Positions 43,756 through 52,000 of a stretch of 64,000 bases of DNA are shown piece by piece. The position numbers and the translations under genes were made by a program. The DNA is taken from assembly GCF_023100805.1 (NCBI RefSeq), contig NZ_CP095855.1, positions 6,675,001-6,739,000 on the forward strand. Direction: 5' to 3'. Within the stretch, counting starts at the first letter, position 1; each line of letters begins with the position of its first letter. The stretch is from Chitinophaga filiformis (GTDB lineage Bacteria > Bacteroidota > Bacteroidia > Chitinophagales > Chitinophagaceae). The notes under the pieces are model-generated. The model made no database searches. It saw only the letters and a program-made list of their open reading frames with translations, and was not told the origin of the DNA.

Positions 43756-46700
43756 TCAGAAAATATATCTCGCTCCGAGCTGCAACTGCCACCTGGAGAT
43801 CAGGTCTGGGCTGGTAATGAATGTTTGTTTCTGTGAAGGATCGAACTGATAGATTGCTTTACCGGTATTATCCTTGCCGGCAACACCAACAGGCTGGTAA
43901 TAACCAGTGGTACTTGCATACTTACGCAGTCCCCATTTACTGCTAATGAGGTTACCGAGGTTCACTACGTCGAGGCTTAGCTGGATAGTGCTGGTCTTTT
44001 CTTTACCGCGGAAGTTAAAGTCCTGCAGTACGCGCATATCTATCTGGCTGAACCAGGGCGTGGTACCGGCGTATTTCTGTGTGTACTGGCCACGGTGTTT
44101 GCTCAGGTATTTATCCTGGTTGATGAACGCTTCCAGTGCGGCGCCCTGTGCGGCAGCATTCTGGGTATTACCTTCTGCATCCAGGAGCGGGGCAAAGTTC
44201 ATGTTGCGGATCTCTGCCGATGTAGGCACATACATCAGGTCGTTCGCAAAAGAGCCATCGTTATTGAGGTCACCTCCATATACATAGGAGAAACGGTTAC
44301 CGCTTGTCCAGTTACTGAAGAATGATACGGTAGTGGCGTATTTGCCTTTGCAGTATTCAAACTTTTTAATACCGGCTAAGACTATACGGTGGGTGTTGCC
44401 GTACAGGGAGTGGGAATTCACCGCCTTGTTAGCGTTACCGAGCACCGGGTTACGGTCAAATGCATCGCCGGAGATCTCTGCGGAGATGGAGCTGGCGTCT
44501 TTTGCTACCAGGTAGTTATAACCCAGCATCAGGAAATATCCTTTACCGAAGGTTTGCTGCGCCTGGAAAGTAGCATTGAAGGAGTACCCTACTTTCACGT
44601 TGGTGAATACATAGGTGGAGGTATTTCCTTTGTCGGATGCCTGGTATACAGCACGGTTATCGCCGGTACCTGAATTCAGCACACCTGTAGGCGTACCCAG
44701 GCCATAGTCGCGTACCATCATGGCGTTGATATCTTTCGAATAAGCCACATCGCCACTCAGCACCGTACCGATAGGCAGTTTATAATCCAGGCCAATGTTG
44801 GAACGCCAGATCTGCGGCCATTTGAAATTGTGGGCTGTTACGTTGTAATAGCCGGTGAAGGGATTTCCGATGGCATTACCCAGCCATACGAAGGGGAAGC
44901 GGCCGGTGAACAGACCGGTACCACCACGTAACTGTAAGGTCTTATCGCCCCTGATATCCCAGTTAAAGCCTAAACGGGGAGATACCAGTACTTTACCGCT
45001 GGGCATACGGGTATTATCTATTTGCTGACCAGGTCCATTCTTCACGGGGTTACCGTTTTCATCGAACAGCTTCAGGTTGTCGCTGTTGGGAACAGTAGGT
45101 GAAGCGGTTGAAATAGTACCCAGGAAAGTTCCGTTATCCGGATCTATGCTGGGGTTGTTGTAACTGGCTTTGGACGGGAAATACAACGCTTTGTCAAAAC
45201 GAACGCCATAAGTCACCTTAAAATGGTCAGTTACGCTGAACTCGTCCTGCAGGTAGGCAGAGATCTGTCCCACAGTAAGGTAGTACCATGTCCACTGGTC
45301 GGCGGCCACGCGGTTCTTTGCATATGTTACGTTCTTATCATACACTCCTGCAGCTACATTCGTCAGGAAAGTATTGATGTCCACGCCGGAGAACACGGTA
45401 AAGCCAAAACCTGTCAGGTTAAAGGAGTTTCCGAATTTGAACTGTTCATAGGATGCCCCGATGGTAAGGGTATGTTTGGGGAGGATGATATTGAAGTTGT
45501 CTGTCAGCTGCAATGCATCCTGGTTGAGGCGGTTATTAATGGAGAAAGGCTCGTATCCTGCTACTATGTAAGGCACATTGTATTTTGTGATGTTCAGCAC
45601 GGGGAAAGGCGAAGAGAACGGATCGCGCTTGTCCCTGAAACTGGTGAACACTGCACGGAACTTGTTGGAGTAGGTATCGTTGAAGTTAGACTTCAGCTCC
45701 AGTCCGAAGGAGTGCAGTTTGTTGATCATCTTATATCCTGAATTCCGGAACTGCAGGGTGATGGCGTCCGGGCCACGGCGGTTAATGGCGTTGGGGTGCG
45801 CAGTTTTTTCCTGCGAAGCGTCCAGGCCATTGTAAGTGAACGACAGGTTATGCTTGCTGTTGATCACCCAGTCTATCTTTGCCAGCCATTTATAGTTCTT
45901 GCGTTCAAGGTCAAAGTTCTGGTAAGGGCCGGTTACATAACCAAAGCGTTGGGCCAGTGCAGCGCTGACAGCATTGAGGTCTGACTCGAGCACGCGGGAG
46001 GTGGTCACATCGCCGGCGTTGCTGTTATTCCTCGCTACATAGGCGCTTGCGCCATCTTTACGCTGTTCTGTTTCGAAGTTGACGAAGTAGAACAGTTTAT
46101 TCTTTTTGATAGCGCCTCCCAGTGAGAAACCTCCCTGGAAATGTTTGAGTGTAGGCACTGTCAGTTTCTGCCCGTCTACTTTATCGCCCGAGATAGCGTC
46201 ATTACGGTAAAAACCATATACCGTTCCGCCGAATTTATTGCTCCCGCTTTTGGTAACGGTATTCACCCCCGCGCCGGTAAATCCTGACTGTGTAACATCA
46301 TATGGCGCGATATTGATCTGGATCTGGTCTATCGCATCCAGAGAAATAGGCTGTGCGTTTGTTTGTCCGCCGGGAGCCGGTGCATCCAGTCCAAACGGGT
46401 TATTGAACACGGCTCCGTCCAGGGAGAAGTTGTTATACTGCCCGTTCCTTCCGGCAAAGGAAATACCGTTGTAGGTAGGCGATGCGGACGGAGTGATACG
46501 CAGGTAATCGTCCGCGGAACGGGAGATAGTGGGCAATTGCCGGATCTGCGTGGCACTGATGTTGGTAGAAGCCCCTGTACGCTGGTCATTGAAGATGGTG
46601 GAGCGGCCGCTGATCACCACTTCATTGAGCTTCCCGGCTTCTTCCACCAGGCGCAGGTCGAGGGCCGTGTTTTGTCCCAGGGTGAGGTAAATACCGGTAG

Positions 46701-46983
46701 CTGTTTCCGTGGCGTAACCGGTAAAGGAAACCGTCACGGTATACGGGCCGCCTACACGAAGGTTAGGTACGACGAAGCTACCATCCGATTTGGTGACCAA
46801 TCCTTTGTTGATACCGGCATCAGCGAAGGCTACCCTGACGGTTGCACCGGGCAGGGGTTGTCCTGCCTGACTTTTGACAATACCGCTCAACGTTGCGGTA
46901 GTTACCTGGGCTTGGGCATTAATAAGTAGAAAACAGGCAATGAGTAAGCTTCCTAATAGCTTAGTTAGATTTGGTTGATACAT
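43756..46983 (-). CDS. Oar-like TonB-dependent outer-membrane receptor
   Basis: A 1075-residue outer-membrane channel. The signal peptide is MYQPNLTKLLGSLLIACFLL and is cut near NAQA. A carboxypeptidase-regulatory-like domain follows (about residues 28-110, TATLSGIVKSQAGQPLPGAT and YTVTVSFTGYATE), then a plug domain (about 125-260, with DDYLRITPSASPTYNGISF and NFSLDGAVFNNPFG). A long barrel ends in LQLGARYIF. The GFTGAGVNTVTKSGSNKFGG segment is typical of the Oar/adhesin-like TonB branch, and there is no SusD partner. The ATG at 46983 is chosen because it begins the signal peptide; the frame up to 47055 adds 24 residues without support. The substrate is unknown. Confidence 0.95.
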   Translation of the reverse strand: MYQPNLTKLLGSLLIACFLLINAQAQVTTATLSGIVKSQAGQPLPGATVRVAFADAGINKGLVTKSDGSFVVPNLRVGGPYTVTVSFTGYATETATGIYLTLGQNTALDLRLVEEAGKLNEVVISGRSTIFNDQRTGASTNISATQIRQLPTISRSADDYLRITPSASPTYNGISFAGRNGQYNNFSLDGAVFNNPFGLDAPAPGGQTNAQPISLDAIDQIQINIAPYDVTQSGFTGAGVNTVTKSGSNKFGGTVYGFYRNDAISGDKVDGQKLTVPTLKHFQGGFSLGGAIKKNKLFYFVNFETEQRKDGASAYVARNNSNAGDVTTSRVLESDLNAVSAALAQRFGYVTGPYQNFDLERKNYKWLAKIDWVINSKHNLSFTYNGLDASQEKTAHPNAINRRGPDAITLQFRNSGYKMINKLHSFGLELKSNFNDTYSNKFRAVFTSFRDKRDPFSSPFPVLNITKYNVPYIVAGYEPFSINNRLNQDALQLTDNFNIILPKHTLTIGASYEQFKFGNSFNLTGFGFTVFSGVDINTFLTNVAAGVYDKNVTYAKNRVAADQWTWYYLTVGQISAYLQDEFSVTDHFKVTYGVRFDKALYFPSKASYNNPSIDPDNGTFLGTISTASPTVPNSDNLKLFDENGNPVKNGPGQQIDNTRMPSGKVLVSPRLGFNWDIRGDKTLQLRGGTGLFTGRFPFVWLGNAIGNPFTGYYNVTAHNFKWPQIWRSNIGLDYKLPIGTVLSGDVAYSKDINAMMVRDYGLGTPTGVLNSGTGDNRAVYQASDKGNTSTYVFTNVKVGYSFNATFQAQQTFGKGYFLMLGYNYLVAKDASSISAEISGDAFDRNPVLGNANKAVNSHSLYGNTHRIVLAGIKKFEYCKGKYATTVSFFSNWTSGNRFSYVYGGDLNNDGSFANDLMYVPTSAEIRNMNFAPLLDAEGNTQNAAAQGAALEAFINQDKYLSKHRGQYTQKYAGTTPWFSQIDMRVLQDFNFRGKEKTSTIQLSLDVVNLGNLISSKWGLRKYASTTGYYQPVGVAGKDNTGKAIYQFDPSQKQTFITSPDLISRWQLQLGARYIF

Positions 46984-47375
46984 CTTGGTATAAATTGGGT
47001 AAGTAATTGCTACAATCTTGAAAGTAAAAAGCGTCCTTATCATCCCCAACAACACTATACAATTTACTCAAAATTTTGCGTATTTCCCGGGGGTATGCTG
47101 CAGAAATTTCAATTGCGGGGGTTTAAAAGTAACATATGTAGGTAATTCTAAAGTGTAAGCTATCGTAATTTGAATCGAAAGCGGTATTGCTATAGCGGGA
47201 GTTCGGTAGCGATTCGCTTCGGCTTCCTACTTATAGGTACTACAGGCCTACATTACACCTACATTTCCATAGCGTTTGCTATAGAATAGTGGCTATAATG
47301 CTATAGCAGAGTGCCTGTAGGATACAGGTTCCACCGGATCCTCAGGCTATTTGTACACTGGTGGTATTGTATGTT

Positions 47376-47643
47376 GTAGCCCGGTTTCAGTATGGGTTGC
47401 GCCTTTCGAAGGTTTTCACGCGAAGTAGCCCGGTTTCAGTATGGGATGCGCCTTGTCGAAGGTTTTCACGCGAAGTAGCCCGGTTTCAGTATGGGGTTGC
47501 GCCTTGTCGAAGGTTTTCACGCGAAGTAGCCGGTTTCAGTATGGGATGCGCCTTGTCAAAGGTTTTCACGCGAAGTAGCTCGGTTTCAGTATGGGATGTC
47601 GGTCGGCGCCTCTCCGGATGCCGATTGAGCGTTTTCAAGCGAA
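47376..47643. repeat. Tandem array of about 50-bp repeats
   Basis: Four full copies (49, 50, 51 and 49 bp, starting at 47376, 47425, 47475 and 47526) of a unit that begins gtagcccggtttcagtatgg and ends ttttcacgcgaa. A fifth, diverged copy from 47575 carries an inserted GC-rich segment and ends aagcgaa. Copies differ by single bases and 1-bp indels, so no reading frame is kept. The copies are directly adjacent with no spacers, so this is not CRISPR. Confidence 0.9.
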
Positions 47644-47695
47644 TATGATTTTGAATATAGATTGGACTGCACCGCTCGTGTCACCGGGAGAGCCG

Positions 47696-47729
47696 AAGGC
47701 CCGACATTCCCATCTGAAACCGGTGCTAC
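47696..47729. repeat. Inverted copy of the tandem repeat start
   Basis: Read on the minus strand, this segment gives gtagcaccggtttcagatgg and ends in cgggcctt, which matches the first 34 bp of the tandem unit with a few changes. Together with the fifth copy at 47575 it frames about 120 bp as an imperfect inverted repeat. A further pair (attgagcg near 47624 and cgctcaat near 47812) lies around it. Confidence 0.65.
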
Positions 47730-48024
47730 TTCCGCTCCTCCCACGACTATGATTGGGTCCTGCTTGCCGGGAGGAAATCAGGTGAGGGCAAATATACCGG
47801 GGTATAGATTCGCTCAATGGTTTTAAATGGCATTTTGAATCGTTAACTATGCATTTGAAAATTATCACCATCCGGACAGGGTAATGCTCTGTATGGGGCT
47901 TAAAATATTATTTCCGGGCGTCCTGGATCCCCTTTCGCGTTAGGGCCTTTCGCTCCGATACTCGTTCTAAATTTATTTGAAGGCATACATGATCGAAACC
48001 AGGCTTTGTGTTCATTACAATTAC

Positions 48025-48060
48025 CTGTTCAGGATTACCTGCACAGGTAATCCTGAACAG
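48025..48060. repeat. Perfect hairpin, 16-bp arms
   Basis: ctgttcaggattacct (48025-48040), a 4-nt loop gcac, then the exact reverse complement (48045-48060). No T-run follows on either strand, so it does not look like a terminator. Confidence 0.85.
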
Positions 48061-48070
48061 CACTATTGAA

Positions 48071-48280
48071 ACTGTAAAGTTTTCCGTACTAAGACACATT
48101 AAAACGAAGAAGGACCGCTCAAAAGAAGGCAAAAACAACGAATAGCTGCGTAAAGCTTAATTTGCACAGCTGTAAAGCAAATAATGAATTTACAATAACA
48201 CCTGTAAAGTCAATCCTGAAGTCCGCACAAGAACTGTAGAGTTTTTCTGTACTAAGACAAAGTTTTCCTGTACTGAGACA
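48071..48280 (+). repeat. Recurring motif around TTTTCYGTACTRAGACA
   Basis: Three copies on the plus strand: 48071-48096 (actgtaaagttttccgtact and aagaca), 48233-48259 (actgtagagtttttctgtac and taagaca) and 48260-48280 (aagttttcctgtactgagac and a). Extra tgtaaag words lie at 48171 and 48203. The last two copies are adjacent, like paired operator sites. No gene is found in this stretch. Confidence 0.65.
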
Positions 48281-48293
48281 AGACACGTTTTTG

Positions 48294-48399
48294 TACCGCT
48301 TTGATACCGCTTTAATACCGCTAATCTTACGTTAATCTTACGTTCATGGACGTAAAATTAACGTAAGATTAGCGGTATTAAAGCGGTATCAAAGCGGTA
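48294..48399. repeat. 106-bp near-perfect inverted repeat
   Basis: A 50-bp left arm (48294-48343) and a 50-bp right arm (48350-48399) with one mismatch, separated by the 6-nt loop tcatgg. Within each arm a 9-10-bp word (taccgcttt) occurs three times and a word (aatcttacgtt) about twice, so the arms also have internal direct repeats. No open frame crosses it. Confidence 0.92.
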
Positions 48400-48553
48400 T
48401 CAGGACGGGATTAAACCGAAGAAATATAACAAAAAATAATTACACCCAATACAGTCAAACAGACGCTTATGTCGCACCGTCAATGCAGGCACCGGAGCTC
48501 AGGCGGCAATCGGATGCCGGCACGACAGGTATGTATATTTTTTTGGATAGCAG

Positions 48554-48584
48554 TTTGCTTAAACCAGCTTATAGCGTATTTTTG
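48554..48584 (+). promoter_or_regulatory. Promoter of the metal-efflux operon
   Basis: tttg (48554-48557), 19 nt, tatttttg (48577-48584): both boxes and the spacing fit the Bacteroidota consensus. The GTG start of the next gene follows after 5 nt, so transcription would begin at or very near the start codon. Confidence 0.7.
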
Positions 48585-48589
48585 CTATT

Positions 48590-48967
48590 GTGAGAAAAGT
48601 ATGCCTTTACATACTGATTGTTTTTATCTGGGCCGAGAGTACCTCATTGGATCAGTTGCTGAAGCTGCCTGTGTTATTTGAGCATTTCAAAGAGCACCAG
48701 CTGAAGAACCACGATGTGGGCCTGCTGGAATTCATTTCCATGCACTACTGGGGGCATGATATGGACGATACGGATAATGACAGGGACATGCAGCTTCCCT
48801 TTAAGAAGGTGAATATCAATACTCACTACCTGCTTTTTGCCCGGTTAAACCAGGCGCCCCGCATCATTGCAGCCGAGCAGACCGTATTACAGACTTTTAC
48901 CATTTACAAGGATCAATATCATCCTGACCCTGACCTTACCTCCCCTTTCAGACCTCCCTGTGCGTGA
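48590..48967 (+). CDS. Small exported acidic/His protein at the head of the metal-efflux operon
   Basis: A 125-residue protein starting with GTG; an ATG at 48601 is out of frame. Residues 1-20 form a signal-peptide-like hydrophobic stretch (VCLYILIVFIWAES). The middle has a run of possible metal ligands (HYWGHDMDDTDNDRD) followed by a conserved-looking LPFKKVNINTH. I associate small proteins of this kind with the position just before CusA-like genes in Bacteroidota, and suggest a metal-binding periplasmic role, which is unproven. It ends 102 bp before the CusA-TolC gene. Confidence 0.75.
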   Translation: MRKVCLYILIVFIWAESTSLDQLLKLPVLFEHFKEHQLKNHDVGLLEFISMHYWGHDMDDTDNDRDMQLPFKKVNINTHYLLFARLNQAPRIIAAEQTVLQTFTIYKDQYHPDPDLTSPFRPPCA

Positions 48968-49069
48968 ATTGCACCCTGTTATTTACTGATCTGTGCTGAC
49001 AATGCAATGGTATTCCGTTGCCTGTATGTCATTTCATAGATCTTTCTGCAATTCATTCAACAGCAAATC

Positions 49070-52000
49070 ATGCTTGATAAGATCATTCAATTCTCAGTTA
49101 AGAATAAACTGGTGATTGGCCTCTTCATGTTGCTATGGGTTATTTACGGCATATTCGAAGTAACCCGTCTGCCTATTGATGCGGTGCCAGACATCACCAA
49201 CAACCAGGTACAGATCATTACAACAGCGCCCGCATTAGGTGCGCAGGATGTAGAGCGGCTGATCACTTTTCCTATTGAACAGGCCCTCAGTAATGTTCCT
49301 CACCTGAAGGAAAGCCGGAGTTTATCACGCTTCGGATTATCCATCATCACCGTTGTGTTTGAAGACGATGCCGATATTTACTGGGCCCGTCAACAGGTAA
49401 GTGAGCGGCTGCAACAGGCGGAGATCACTGAAAACGCCAGTAAGCCAGAACTGGCGGCTGTTTCCACCGGTCTCGGAGAGATATACCAGTATGTGATCAG
49501 GCCCCTGAAGGGATATGAAGACAAATATAGCCTGGCAGACCTCCGTACTATACAGGACTGGATCGTGCGGCGGCAATTGCTGGGTACCAAAGGAGTAGCA
49601 GAGGTATCTACTTTTGGGGGAGAGCTGAAGCAATATGAGGTGGCTATCAATCCGTATCAGCTGAAGTCACTGGGCTTGACTATCGGCGATGTTTTCAACG
49701 CCTTACATACCAACAACCAGAACACCGGCGGGGCTTATATTGAGAAAGGGCCTACAGTTATGTACATCCGCAGCGAGGGATTGGCGGGTAGTATTGCCGA
49801 TATAGAAAATATTGTTGTCAAAAACACGGCAGCGGGCGTTCCTGTACTGATAAGGCATGTGGCCAGTGTCAGGATGGGCGCGGCTATCCGCTATGGGGCG
49901 CTGAACTACAACAATACCGGTGAGGTGGCGGGCGCTATTGTATTGATGCTGAAAGGGGAAAACTCTTCCCAGGTCATCAAAAATATAAAAGCGCGTATCG
50001 CGGAGATTCAAAAGACATTGCCGGAAGGCCTGCTGATAGAGCCATTCCTTGATCGTACCAAGATGGTGAACAACGCTATTGGCACGGTGGAGCATAACCT
50101 GCTGGAAGGAGCGCTGATAGTTGTGTTTGTGCTGGTGATATTCCTGGGGAACCTGCGTGCGGGGCTGATCGTGGCATCTGTGATCCCCCTGTCCATGCTT
50201 TTCGCCATTATCATGATGAATACTTTCGGCGTAAGCGGTAACCTGATGAGCCTTGGTGCGCTTGACTTCGGATTGATAGTGGATGGCGCGGTGATCATCG
50301 TGGAAGCTATCCTGCATCATTTGCATTATTCCAGGGAGTATCAGCAGAAAGACAGGCTTTCGCAGGATGACATGAATGCGGAAGTAGCGGGATCCTCTTC
50401 GCGCATGATGAATGCGGCCGTATTCGGGCAGATCATCATCCTGATCGTATACCTGCCGATCCTTTCACTGCAGGGTATTGAGGGTAAGATGTTCAGGCCG
50501 ATGGCGCAGACAGTAGCATTTGCCATTATGGGCGCATTTATACTTTCCCTCACCTATGTACCGATGATCAGTTCATTATTCATCAGCAAAAAGATCACAC
50601 ATCAGCCAAATATTTCCGATCGTGTCATGGAAAGGATCGAGCGCTTTTATCAACGGGTGCTGGGGCGTGCCTTACGTTTCCGTAAGAGCGTGGTAGCAGT
50701 TGCATTCGGATTGTTTGCCCTGGCTGTACTCCTGTTCAGCAGGATGGGTGGAGAGTTCATTCCGCAACTGGAAGAAGGCGACTTCGCCGTAGAGACAAGA
50801 TTGCTGATAGGTACGAACCTGAGTACGACCATTGCTACATTCCAGCAGATATCAGGTATTCTGAAAGAGAAGTTCCCCGAGGTAGAACGGATCGTATCCC
50901 GCATTGGCAGTTCGGAGATCCCGACAGACCCGATGCCCATAGATGCGGGCGATATGATCATTGTATTAAAAGATAAATCTGAGTGGACGAATGGAGAGAG
51001 TTTTGAGGAGCTGGCCTCGAAGATGTCGGAGGTGGTACAGCATGCGATACCGGGTGTGACCTTAAGTTTCCAGTTCCCGGTGCAGATGCGTTTCAATGAA
51101 CTGATGACAGGCGCCAAGCAGGATGTGGTATGTAAGATATTTGGCGAAGACCTGGACCTGCTGGCGAAATATGCGGAGCAGATCGGTGCTATCAGCAGAA
51201 CAGTATCCGGTACGGCCGACTGGTATGTGGAGAAGATGACGGGGATGCCGCAGGTGGTGATCCGTTATAACAGGAATGAAATAGCGAAATACGGGCTGAA
51301 TATCGATGAGATCAATCGTACTGTTAATGCAGCATTTGCCGGCGCGGCTGCGGGCAAGGTGTATGAGGGAGAGAAACGTTTTGACCTCGTTGTGCGAGTG
51401 GGCAATGAAGGCAGGCGGAATATCGAGGATGTGCGCAACCTGATGGTCGCAACCTCCACGGGCAGCCAGATACCACTGTACCAGGTAGCTTCCATTGAAG
51501 AAATAGAAGGGCCCAACCAGATACAGCGTGAGGATGCGCGTCGCAGGATCACTGTCGGCTTCAATGTGAGAGGACGTGATGTGCAGTCGATCGTTGAAGA
51601 ACTGCAGCAAAAGATCCAGCGGAAAATAAAATTCGAACCGGGGTACACCATCACATATGGCGGTACTTTCGAGAACCTGCAGCAGGCGAAGAAGCGATTG
51701 AGCATTGCGGTGCCTGTAGCTTTACTGCTCATTTTTATCATGTTGTATTTTGCCTTTTCATCTGTAAAAGAGGGCGCGCTGATCTATACAGCGATCCCCC
51801 TGTCGGCCATTGGCGGCGTCTTTGCACTGGCCCTGCGTGGCATGCCTTTCAGCATATCTGCCGGAGTAGGTTTTATAGCCTTGTTTGGAGTGGCGGTATT
51901 GAATGGCATCGTGCTTATTTCTGAGTTCAATCGTATTAAAAAAGAAGGACAAATAACTGATGCACTGCAACTGGTGATGATGGGCACGCGTAACCGTCTG

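Noticed and set aside
47376..47643. Possible CRISPR array
   Set aside because: The repeats are adjacent with no spacers of unique sequence, and no cas gene is present.
47361..47648. 95-residue frame with repeating RFQYG/FSMG segments
   Set aside because: It is the translated tandem DNA repeat; 1-bp indels between copies shift the frame, so the repeat is not a protein repeat.
48469..48681. 70-residue plus-strand frame before the small acidic/His protein
   Set aside because: It overlaps the promoter and the better-supported gene from 48590 in another frame.
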